Shown piece by piece: positions 54,973-64,000 of a stretch of DNA of 64,000 nucleotides (positions are counted from its first letter, which is position 1; each line of letters opens with the position of its first letter). The notes below the pieces were generated by a model. It was not told the origin of the DNA, did no database searches, and saw only the letters and a list, made by a program, of their open reading frames with translations. The DNA comes from Neonectria sp. B-13 (Eukaryota; Ascomycota; Sordariomycetes; Hypocreales; Nectriaceae), in contig NOKP01000012.1 of NCBI GenBank assembly GCA_002682825.1, positions 1,178,001 to 1,242,000 of the forward strand, in the 5' to 3' direction. The position numbers were made by a program, and so were the translations under genes.

Positions 54973-56616
54973 ATGGGCATACTTAGCAGTCAAAGTACAG
55001 GGAATCTCGACCAAACCAATATCGAATACATCGAACTAGAAACGACCCGCTCTGGCCAATTATTGGTCGATAACAGGCTGCGTCCCACCGACTCACAGGA
55101 CTGGCCCGTCAATGGAGATGCACCAGACGAGGACGAGAAGCTCCCCCTCGGCAAGTCCATCAAGCGATACCCTAAGATTGTGGGGTACTGTCTCGGCCTC
55201 ACCACCGTTGTTATCGGCTGGGGCTACGACCTAGTCGTTGTCGGCTCCATCACTGGCGTTGACCCCTTCCAGGAGGACTATGGCGAGATGTACAAGGGTG
55301 AACTGATTATACCGTCCATGTGGCTTTCGCTCTGGCTCGCTTCTACGCCGCTAGGAATGGCCATCGGCTCCGTCTTTGGCGGTTGGTTCCAGGATCGCTT
55401 TGGCCGCAAGAGGAGTCTCCTGGCCGGAAGCATCATCTCAACAATCGGCGTGGCCATCATCTTCTTCTCGTACCTGGCCCCGGACATCGAAGGTAAACGA
55501 GCCATGTTCTTCATCGGCAAAGTCATCCAGGGATTCTCCGTCGGCCTTTTAAAGATCACGGCCATGACGTACATATCGGAGACGGCACCTGTAGCTATTC
55601 GAGGGTCTGCCATGGCACTGGTACCGACAGGAAATCTTACTGGGCAGCTCATTGGATCAATTGTTGTCTTCCTAGTTAACAACGTCAAAGGAAAGACTGC
55701 CTATCTGGCCGCGTTCGGATCTCAATTCGTCTTCGCCATCCCTCCCTTCATACTGTCCATCTTTATGCCCGAGAGCCCAGCGTACCTGGAAGAAATCGGC
55801 GAGACCGACAAGGCAATAAAGGCTGTTGAGAGACTCTATGCGCCTAGAGCTGACCCCCAGAAGGCGCTGCAAAGGATGCGAGAGAGCCTCGCCGAGGAGA
55901 AGGCATTGGTGGCCGACGCCAGTTACATTGCTTGTTTCAATGGTAGTCATGCCAGGAGAACTTGGATCGTCATCATGGCCAACCTCTTCCCGGCCATGTT
56001 TGGCTTAGATCTTCTGGCCAAGTCTAGTTACTTCCTCCAGACCATTGGCGTGGCCTCCAGTACCAGTCTCATGATGCTCATCGGCGGTATTGTTGCTGGA
56101 ATCGCGGCAAACGCTGTGGGTATCTGGATCATGTCCCGTGTTGGTCGACGGCCGTCAACTATTACTTCGTTGATTGCTGCAACCGTTCTCTGGACAGCCA
56201 TCGGCGTCTCAGGATTCTGGAAAGGCGATGTAGTCGCCTACTTCACGGGTGGAACCTTGATTGTCATCATCGTGGTCTGCGGAATGGGCTGCTGGCCGTC
56301 GGGCTACGCCGTGATGGGAGAGACCAGCTCGCTGAGATTGCGTGCAAAGACGCAAGCCATCGGCGGCGTAGCCCAACAAAGCTCGTCGGTGGTGATGAGT
56401 TTCGTCCTACCCCCGATATTCAATACGGATGCAGGAAACCTCGGTTCAAAGACTGGTTTCTTGTACATGGGCACGTGTGCCATAGCAGTTGTTATCTGCT
56501 GGTTCTTTCTGCCGGAGATGAAAGGGCGCAGCCAGATGGAGATTGATGAGATGTTTACCGAGAAAGTGCCTGCGCGACAGTTCAAGCATTGGAAGGGTCA
56601 GGTGGCTGTTGTTTGA
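54973..56616 (+). CDS. MFS sugar transporter
   Basis: A single exon of about 547 residues from the chosen start. An in-frame ATG at 54814 would add 53 residues of non-conserved, leader-like sequence, so 54973 (MGILSSQS) is preferred. After a 90-residue hydrophilic N-terminus come 12 helices with GYDLVVVGSITG, FQDRFGRKRSLL, ISETAPVAIRGSAM, MPESPAYLEEIGE, MSRVGRRPST and LPEMKGRSQMEIDEMF. This is the sugar-porter layout, in the fungal oligosaccharide/alpha-glucoside type subgroup. It differs clearly from the eleven-exon transporter at 40274, so the pair is not a recent duplication. It is divergent from the AtuA-like gene and at the edge of the sugar-use block. Confidence 0.9.
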   Translation: MGILSSQSTGNLDQTNIEYIELETTRSGQLLVDNRLRPTDSQDWPVNGDAPDEDEKLPLGKSIKRYPKIVGYCLGLTTVVIGWGYDLVVVGSITGVDPFQEDYGEMYKGELIIPSMWLSLWLASTPLGMAIGSVFGGWFQDRFGRKRSLLAGSIISTIGVAIIFFSYLAPDIEGKRAMFFIGKVIQGFSVGLLKITAMTYISETAPVAIRGSAMALVPTGNLTGQLIGSIVVFLVNNVKGKTAYLAAFGSQFVFAIPPFILSIFMPESPAYLEEIGETDKAIKAVERLYAPRADPQKALQRMRESLAEEKALVADASYIACFNGSHARRTWIVIMANLFPAMFGLDLLAKSSYFLQTIGVASSTSLMMLIGGIVAGIAANAVGIWIMSRVGRRPSTITSLIAATVLWTAIGVSGFWKGDVVAYFTGGTLIVIIVVCGMGCWPSGYAVMGETSSLRLRAKTQAIGGVAQQSSSVVMSFVLPPIFNTDAGNLGSKTGFLYMGTCAIAVVICWFFLPEMKGRSQMEIDEMFTEKVPARQFKHWKGQVAVV

Positions 56617-56762
56617 GGATAGCAAATATAGTCCTGTTTGTCTTTTTGTAGGGGTGTTGGTGACTTTCGGCGTTGGGACTAAGGCAACTAAGTAACGGCT
56701 TGTTATAATGCAAAACGAATTCTTGCAAAGAAACCCAATCGGTTGAACTGATTAATGATCTC

Positions 56763-57752
56763 TCAGTTTACCCAATCCACATCAATGTTAATCTCGTCTC
56801 CGTCCACGCTCGGCTTTCCACTCCTGACGAGCTCATCCCCCATGGCTTTCTGAAGCCTCTCCGTGAATCTTGCCTCGCCTGGGACCTCGTAGTCCATGTC
56901 GCGGCCGCAGTTTATCATGTGCATAAATCCCTTTTTGGCCTCCTTGGCCACTCTAAAGTCCCCATAATGACTGAGTTCCTGGAAGCGCCGTCTCCAGAAC
57001 AGCCACCGCTTCAGGCTGAAACCAGGGTGGTCGATGTCTTCGCCTTGCATAAGTGCTCCAGGCGCTTGTAAGGAATCATTTGGTTGACCTTTGTAGGACT
57101 GGTTAAGAACCGAGAAGGTGAACAGTCTGTGACGGGAGTGATCCATCCAGATGACAGCTGCAGGGAGGAGAGTGATGGTTTTGTAGTCGTCATCTGTCTC
57201 GAAAGCCTCGCGCAGAAACCAGAGTGCTATCAGACCGATTGATTCTCCACAGATGCCCAATGACAGAGCCTTAGCCGAGAATGTGGCAAGATTGGACTGC
57301 TGCGTAACAATTCCCGTCTTTACGACCTCCTGCCACGACGCTTGCAAGCTATTGGCAAAGCCATAGGACTCCCAGGTCGTTGCGGGACCTCGTTTAGGCT
57401 GGAGGCCCTTACAAAGTGAGTCGAACTCCCTCGTCCACAAAAGCAGACCGAGAAGCCTGTCGTGGAACGCGGTACCCTTGCCGCAATGTATGGCGCCTCT
57501 AATGAACATCTGCCAGAGAAGGTCCAGCCGTCGCTGCAGGGTCTTGAATTCAGCTACCGGCCTACTCGAGGCTTCCTTGATGAATAGAAGACAGAAGCTT
57601 TGGATGGAGGTCAACTGGTCCAAGGTGTCTTGCTCTGTGCTTTGGCCGGAAGCCTCCTCAGCGTCAGCATACTCAGCGTCAATCGACTCTTGAATCTGCC
57701 GCAAGAAGTTTGCCTCGTGGTCGACTTGAGAGGGTTCATTGGATGCTGACAT
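56763..57752 (-). CDS. DUF3632 family protein
   Basis: A single exon of about 329 residues. The start at 57752 (MSASNEPSQ) is favoured over an in-frame ATG at 57797. The sequence is mostly helical and lacks transmembrane or signal segments. Stretches such as RLLGLLLWTREFDSL, ATTWESYGFANSLQASW, SLGICGESIGLIALWFLREA and PGALMQGEDIDHPGFSLKRW, with a terminal WLFWRRRF, are characteristic of the fungal DUF3632 family, whose function is unknown. The gene converges on the MFS transporter with about 145 bp between stops. No evidence links it to sugar metabolism. Confidence 0.78.
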   Translation of the reverse strand: MSASNEPSQVDHEANFLRQIQESIDAEYADAEEASGQSTEQDTLDQLTSIQSFCLLFIKEASSRPVAEFKTLQRRLDLLWQMFIRGAIHCGKGTAFHDRLLGLLLWTREFDSLCKGLQPKRGPATTWESYGFANSLQASWQEVVKTGIVTQQSNLATFSAKALSLGICGESIGLIALWFLREAFETDDDYKTITLLPAAVIWMDHSRHRLFTFSVLNQSYKGQPNDSLQAPGALMQGEDIDHPGFSLKRWLFWRRRFQELSHYGDFRVAKEAKKGFMHMINCGRDMDYEVPGEARFTERLQKAMGDELVRSGKPSVDGDEINIDVDWVN

Positions 57753-59084
57753 TATGGCTGTGATGATAGTATCGGAAACAAGAGTGATAGGCGTCACTGA
57801 GATTTAGGTTGAAGTCGAAGGTTGTGACTTTGGTCCAGTGGGCAGGCTGGGCCATTTAAATAGTGCAGGACTCGCAGACAGTTGCATTAATAAGGCAATT
57901 TAGGCAACCATTCTAGGCAGCAGCATATCACTTCGTATGATATATTGTGCATTTTGGGCTGTATATCAAGTATTCTAGTGTATACTTTGCTGTTGTGGTG
58001 GATTGCAATTCCGTCTCTGAGTCGGGTTGAGTTCGAAAAACGGTCATGGTGTCTGCGTTGTGTTGAAGCTTGTTAGTCAAGGTTGCCTGGATTTCAGCCA
58101 ATGAGCGTCGGTTATTCTGGCTCATTTCTACGAGCCAATGGGAACTGACCCTCACCATCAATCTCATTGTCAAGATGTGAGATGTAGCGACTGTGTTCTT
58201 CATTCTCCAATGAGGACAATGCAGCAGCCGTGCCTTTTCTCGTGGTATTTGCCGTTTCTATGGTATTCACTCCTTGCTGGTCCCTTCAAGGGTGTGTATT
58301 AATACACTGACTGATGGGTTATGCCCAGGTTTCTGGCTTGGTCTTGTATCAAGCACGCAGTGACAAAGTTGCGATATTAGTTCTCGCTCGACCAATAAAC
58401 ATCTCGATCAATTGTTGTCCCTTCCTGGTAGATCGGAGGGTGTGTTCCGGACCTACCCCACCGGCCGGACGTCCGAGCTCCGTCAGCCCTGCTCGGGGAC
58501 TCCGGTATCGACGAGTTCCAGCGTCATGGGTCGGTCTCGTGACATGAAACAAGACTTGGGTGCATGAAGAGACAACCCTGATGTTTTGTGCCGAGGTTTG
58601 TTCAGGAGCAGGAACATGAAGCGGCCAGGTGCACAAGTAGAGGATAGGTCACACCTGGCCTCTTCGCAAAGGCCTTTCTCCAAGACAGACACCATCATAT
58701 CGGTATTGGAGTACATGAAGATCACCATCTTGTAAGCACTACTACGTGGATGAAGCTAAAAACACTGAGCCGAGGCAACTTGCAACCCCACTCTTGGCGC
58801 GCCCCGAGGGTTCGCAACGAGCACCAACGAGGGGCCGGACTAGCCTAAATATTTCCCATCTCGGAACTCCTTGCGAACAACCTATGGCTAGGCCGTTACA
58901 GGCGATCATCGCAGCTTCAGCTGGGACGACAGCGCCAATGGGAGTCGCGTCGCGGGCTGGGTACCATCATCTACAGTTCGCATTTGCGGGGTCAATCTGG
59001 GGAGAATGGCAGACGTTTGTTTTAGCATGGAGGAAAGACCTGCTACGGTGCCTTCATGGGCAATAGGGGCTGTTGGGAAACACT
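57753..59084. other. 1.3-kb divergent stretch without a recognised gene
   Basis: Open frames of 75-106 codons at 58314-58728 and 58746-59066 show no conserved features. Serves as promoter space for DUF3632 and cutinase genes. Confidence 0.4.
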
Positions 59085-59090
59085 TATATA
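59085..59090 (+). promoter_or_regulatory. TATA-like element of the cutinase gene
   Basis: TATATA followed by GAGA, 141 bp before the ATG at 59231, with a C/T-rich leader between. Confidence 0.5.
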
Positions 59091-59119
59091 GAGATGGAGA
59101 TGATTCACACTGAGAATAA

Positions 59120-60040
<921 letters not shown>

Positions 60041-60554
60041 GGTAGCTAGATACCTTATGGAAGATGCATCAAGTGATGGTGCAGTGGATTGGAAACAAAT
60101 TGTACTTGTTCCTGGTCAGGTTGTTGGATTGCAAGGTCGAGGAGACGTTTATTTCATTGTTTCATATTGTACTATCGCCTCAATCCGAACCATGGCGGAG
60201 AGGCCATCGCTGAATGGGCAGCTCTAGTCCCACATCCTTAGCTATTTGAAAGCACAAGCCGGTCTTGAACTGTTTCCGTCTCACTATACTGTGTTGGGCT
60301 GTTACGCTGGATTTGAACATGACTGGACAATGGTATCGTCGGAGTTTCTGTCGCCACCTCATCCAGCGCGTTGCTCGCACAGTGTTGCCCAAAGGAAGTA
60401 GACATCAGACTGACATGCACTCAGCGTGGCTGTATTATGTAGCCCATCAGTGTGGCTCATTGGCCATTCTAGATTGAACGTGGCTAGGGCTAGTAGTATT
60501 GAAGTAATAGAGGACACACTCTTCGCTATCAAACTAAAGTAGACCTTTGAGATC
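60041..60554. other. Convergent spacer
   Basis: About 500 bp between the cutinase and Dal5-like genes. Mirror-image open frames at 60180-60480 carry no recognisable protein. Confidence 0.4.
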
Positions 60555-62408
60555 TTAGAGTGTATACATCCAGCCTTCCATGCCCTCGTTAATACCTTGA
60601 CCAGACTTGGCGGCCTTGTTTTTTCTCCAAAGGTGAAGGTCGGTCAAGATGATGATGAGAATGCTAACCATTGAGATGGCAAAGGTCGTCCAAATTCCCG
60701 TCTATGCACTCAGTCAGCAACAGTCTCCACGAGGAGGTTTCATGACTCACCGTGTAGTGAGGGCTTTCTGCAGCCTTGTAGGCAGTACCTGCGATGATTC
60801 CGCCGATGCCACTGCCAATGAGACAGGTTGCTGAGGCCACGGCACGTTTCGAATGCGAGGTGATGTTGTTGGCTTGGAACGTCAGGACCCCAGGTACGCA
60901 AAATTGAAGAAAGCCAATGCCTGGGCAAGTGTTAGTGGATGGAGCGCTCGCAGGGAGGTGTGATTGACATACCCAGAAAGGCACCAAAGTATCGAGCCCC
61001 GTTGGCTTTCCCATATGCCGTAATCAGCATGCTAGCAGCTGTCAACGCTTGGTGGACTGCAATAACCGGCCCTCGTAGTTTATATCGATCCCCCAGCCAG
61101 CCAGAAATGTAGGTCATGATAGCGGCAAGAATATACGGCGGCGCACTGAGGAGCTGTGCCTGAGTACTCGAGTAGCCCATGCCGTCGCGGAGAATGACGG
61201 GCAAGAAGTACGAGTACGCATATCCGGGCAAGGTCGATGCCATCATGTTGAAGGCCCAGCAGTACAGTCGCCAATCTTTGAGGTGGTGGAAGATTTTGGC
61301 TAGGTTGATCTCGTCCTCTTCGGCGTCACCGCGGTCGTGGTTGATTCGGTTGATGATGAATTCTTTCTCGGCTGGAGAGAGAAACTTGTTCGCCTGCGTG
61401 GGGAAGTCGATGATGATGAACCGGCCGATGAAGCAAATGACTGCCGTGATGGCGCCCTCGATGATGAAGATCCCTGGAGGCATTAGTATCGATCTGGTGT
61501 ATACAGCTGCGAACACTCACATCTCCAACCACTGAGTCCCTGTTGCCCGCGAAGCAGTGACAAGGCGTACGCGAAAATTGCTGCAAAGGCGCTTGTCACG
61601 ACTGAGAGGATCCAAAACCCAGATAGCCGTTTTCCCACCTCAAATCGTGTATACCAACAGGTGATGAGATAGGTGCAACCTGATCGCTCAGGTTAGTTCC
61701 TATCCAAGGTCATTGACTGGTTAGAAACCACTTGCCTGGCAGAAAGCCGGCTTCAAAGATGCCAAGAAGAGCTCGACACAGGGCCATGGTTCCCCAGCTT
61801 TGAGTAAAGCCCATGCCAATAAGAATCGAGCCGAAGGCAACTCCGAGAAAGGAAAGCCAGTTGGCAGGTCCTGCTTTAGGTAGGACAAGGTTCTGGGAAG
61901 TCAGTTAGTATTCGAAGTCCGAGGGCCACGATGCAAACTACATACGCTAGGAATCTCAAAAGCACTACGCCAAATTAGCAAGGTTTCGTATTGGGAACAT
62001 TGTCAACGCCACGTACATGTAAGCTACGAAGAAGACCATGACGATCACCGTGTATCGGTTGCCAACTGCGAGGCCGAGGTCTTCTTGCATGCCTGCAACG
62101 AGTGCCAGACCCAGGTTTGTGCGATCGATGAGGGAAATGGAGTACATGATTCCTAGAATCGGCAGAAGTCGCAAGTCAACGCGACGACTTTGGCTTGTTA
62201 GCTGAGGGACCCTTCGATGGGAAGTCTGGACAGGAGAGGAGTCTCACATGGTCTTCTTCTGATCTGCGATGCTAAGAGCTGAATGTGGAAGCCCACCTCC
62301 TGCTTCAGTGTCCTCAACGTGGCTTGAAAGATCGATCTTCTCGTCATATTGTGCGACAACGGCTTCGTCATCATGTAATGAAGCCCTTAGGCTAGGAGAG
62401 GGAGCCAT
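60555..62408 (-). CDS. MFS transporter, anion:cation symporter (Dal5/Tna1-like)
   Basis: Eight exons (62408-62248, 62187-62017, 61964-61946, 61892-61736, 61679-61521, 61473-60973, 60920-60751, 60701-60555) encode about 494 residues. Exon 3 has only 19 nt, and the fourth intron uses a GC donor (GCAAGT). Family features are RLLPILGIMYSISLIDRTNLGLA, FFVAYIAFEIPSNLVL, GMGFTQSWGTMALCRALLGIFEAGFLPG, WRLYCWAFNMM and FQANNITSHSKRAVASA. Members carry allantoate, nicotinate, pantothenate, biotin or other carboxylates across the plasma membrane. The substrate here is unknown. All splice phases close, which supports an intact gene. It is convergent with the cutinase gene without an evident shared role. 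Confidence 0.9.
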
Positions 62409-63708
62409 GGTATGTTGCTGAATAACTAGGCTTGCTTTCGAAGATCAACAGGTCAATAGCAAAGGGTGATGCCGAATCACAACTCAAGTCTTCCAGCTGC
62501 TCTATATGTGAATTGCGATTCATTCTGACTCTTCACCCGGGCCAAGCTATCGACAACACGTCAACTCTTATTCGACCGTAAACCAAACCCGCGGCTCTAC
62601 ACCCACATACCCAGCGATGCCATAGCTAGTCTGGGGAAACGCGGGGTAGGAAGCCAATGAGCAAACGATTGTGCTGTTGCCAAGAAACTCCACCTGAGTC
62701 AGAGCGCTCGAGTCAGAATATCTCGTGAGAGGGGTCATCCGAATGTGGAGACTTGGCTTGAGATGGCAAGGATACTCGGTTAAAGAACTCCAGATGGCCT
62801 GTAATGTGTCATAACTGCGTTGATGAATCCGGAGAAATCTTTTGGGTTCCTCGCGTATCTGCCAAGGGAAAGTACCATCACGCTGGAAGCCTCTGTGGGA
62901 ATCAATGTCTTGGAACTAACGTTTGGTCAAAATGGAAGTCAGACTGCATGCTGAGTGCGAAATAGATGTTTTATGTTACGAGGATAATATTTCTCAAATT
63001 CTTTTTTAAGTCTTTGAGTAGTATAATTGATTGCGCAATTCTAGTCCAAAGAAAAAGCCGAATTGGTGTTGTGGTGTTTTAAGATCTACCAACCACCAGC
63101 TCTTATCGTTGTCGACATTGACCCATCCATATGAGACCATTTATGTTTTCTTCACTGCTCTTGCCTACATCATCGACTAGCTACTGAGCACGTAAGTTAT
63201 CTTTCCCGAAACGTCCAATCTTCTGCCTTGGATTCGAGGCTTTGTCCTACTGGCTTAGCTACGACTTATTATGCCCGATCAGAAATAAGTGGCGTTCGTA
63301 CCCTCTAGCCCCTGAGGGAGGAGCCTACGGTTCTGACTCGACCGCGGGTATACCCGCAGACTCGGAGCCGAAACTCAGGCACACTAAAAGCCATTTTCGT
63401 TTCTAGATCATAATTAGACTAGTTCTCAAACCTGATTGGAAAATTTCAGCGCCATTACCTATTTTCAGTACGCACGTGTTCAGGTGCTCGAGAAGAAAAC
63501 GCCACAGGGGATCTGAGCAAATTGCCCCAGTCCAACTTGTGATTTAATTTGGCGGCAAGCTGGCTATGTGGGTCAGCTCGCGCCGACTATCTACCTTTGC
63601 ATTAATAGTCTGCCAATAACGTGTGAGGAGATGAGTAGCGTAGAGCGCTAATCATCTTCAGCACTAAAGGAAGCGAAGCAAAGTGAGTTAAGCATTGTAC
63701 CACCTGAA
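62409..63708. other. 1.3-kb divergent region containing a large imperfect palindrome
   Basis: Between the Dal5-like gene and the last gene. No supported open frame was found. A tRNA-antisense-like stretch near 63226-63270 and the palindrome at 63310-63380 are the only structures noticed. The sequence at 62980-63070 is A/T-rich. Confidence 0.4.
63310..63380. repeat. Imperfect inverted repeat around a perfect 14-bp palindrome
   Basis: The centre GCGGGTATACCCGC (63344-63357) is a perfect palindrome. Arms continue outward with CGGTTCTGACTCG on the left matching CGAGTC/CGGAGCCG on the right, and CCTGAG on the left matching CTCAGG on the right, with small mismatches and one bulge. Confidence 0.7.
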
Positions 63709-63715
63709 TATAAGG
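63709..63715 (+). promoter_or_regulatory. TATA-like element of the terminal secreted-protein gene
   Basis: TATAAGG, about 99 bp before the ATG at 63814. Confidence 0.45.
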
Positions 63716-63813
63716 GGGCTACTCCCCAGAATCCGTTTTCATTTCTCTCACGAAGAAAGGCTGTTTCTCTTTTATTCATTCGCTCCTTACCAAGATCATT
63801 CGCCATCGGCATC

Positions 63814-64000
63814 ATGATCGTTACTACTCTTCTTGTCTCTGTACTTGCGGGTAGTGTCGCTGCTGGACCCTGTCGGGCCAGCAGTCTGTCCACGAGTGTG
63901 GCGACAGACGGCTTGACAACCGCGACTGAGTCGAGTCAGACCGTCCAAACGGAGACGCAATCTTCAGAGACCATCTCTACCGCGATTGAACTCACGTCAA
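63814..64000 (+). CDS. Secreted Ser/Thr-rich protein, N-terminal part
   Basis: The gene runs off the right edge, and 62 residues are visible. The start opens a signal peptide (MIVTTLLVSVLAGSVAAG) followed by PCRAS and then a Ser/Thr/Glu-rich stretch (TATESSQTVQTETQSSET) suited to O-glycosylation. Such mucin-like cell-surface or secreted proteins are common in filamentous ascomycetes and often have a later PAN, CBM or GPI-anchor region, which cannot be seen here. TATA box and leader support the start. Confidence 0.72.
   Translation, partial: MIVTTLLVSVLAGSVAAGPCRASSLSTSVATDGLTTATESSQTVQTETQSSETISTAIELTS

Noticed and set aside
40274..56616. The two sugar transporters as a recent tandem duplication
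   Set aside because: One has eleven exons and the other one, and their sequences differ throughout, including the signature loops.
63226..63270. tRNA-like stretch (antisense reading TAGCTAAGCCAG then CCTCGAATCC)
   Set aside because: The D-arm-like and T-arm-like parts are adjacent with no anticodon arm between them, and Box B has two mismatches.

Overview
The window is nuclear DNA of a filamentous ascomycete, most likely a Sordariomycete of the Fusarium/Nectriaceae or Colletotrichum kind. The evidence is short GT-AG introns (mostly 45-75 nt) with CTAAC/CTGAC-like branch sites, and families typical of these fungi: HET domain, PTH11/SAT4-type rhodopsin-like membrane proteins, a fungal Zn2Cys6 regulator, cutinase, cerato-platanin and a LaeA-like methyltransferase. 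Genus is inference. Exon coordinates were deduced by hand from reading frame, splice signals and family alignment knowledge. No search was run.

Layout. 0-5 kb is sparse: the 5' part of a DUF2235 (Tle1-like) gene, a possible degenerate lysine-rich gene and a CorA-like C-terminal remnant. 5-16 kb holds an OPT transporter, a PTH11-like membrane protein, two alpha/beta hydrolases (one secreted) and a divergent SPT3-like gene. 16-25 kb holds a HET gene with an in-frame stop and no N-terminus, a secreted IDI-2-like cysteine-rich protein, a cerato-platanin-like protein, a polytopic membrane protein, an FG-GAP/VCBS relic and a GST. 25-39 kb holds a histidine-rich repeat protein with a conserved fungal C-tail, a small membrane protein, a mitochondrial flavohemoglobin, a HET-like C-terminal fragment, a nine-exon LaeA-like methyltransferase, a collapsed flavin monooxygenase, a PTH11 relic and an F-box protein.

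The most coherent block is 40-57 kb: MFS sugar transporter, GH79 glycosidase, GH78 alpha-L-rhamnosidase, Zn2Cys6 regulator, an AtuA-DUF4387 fusion protein and a second MFS sugar transporter. GH78 plus GH79 suggests sequential removal of rhamnose and glucuronic acid from plant glycans such as arabinogalactan-protein side chains, with uptake and local regulation. This substrate is an inference.

57-64 kb holds a DUF3632 protein, a cutinase, a Dal5-like anion transporter and the start of a secreted Ser/Thr-rich protein. Low gene density, many relics and many secreted or self/non-self families give the window the character of an accessory, fast-evolving region.
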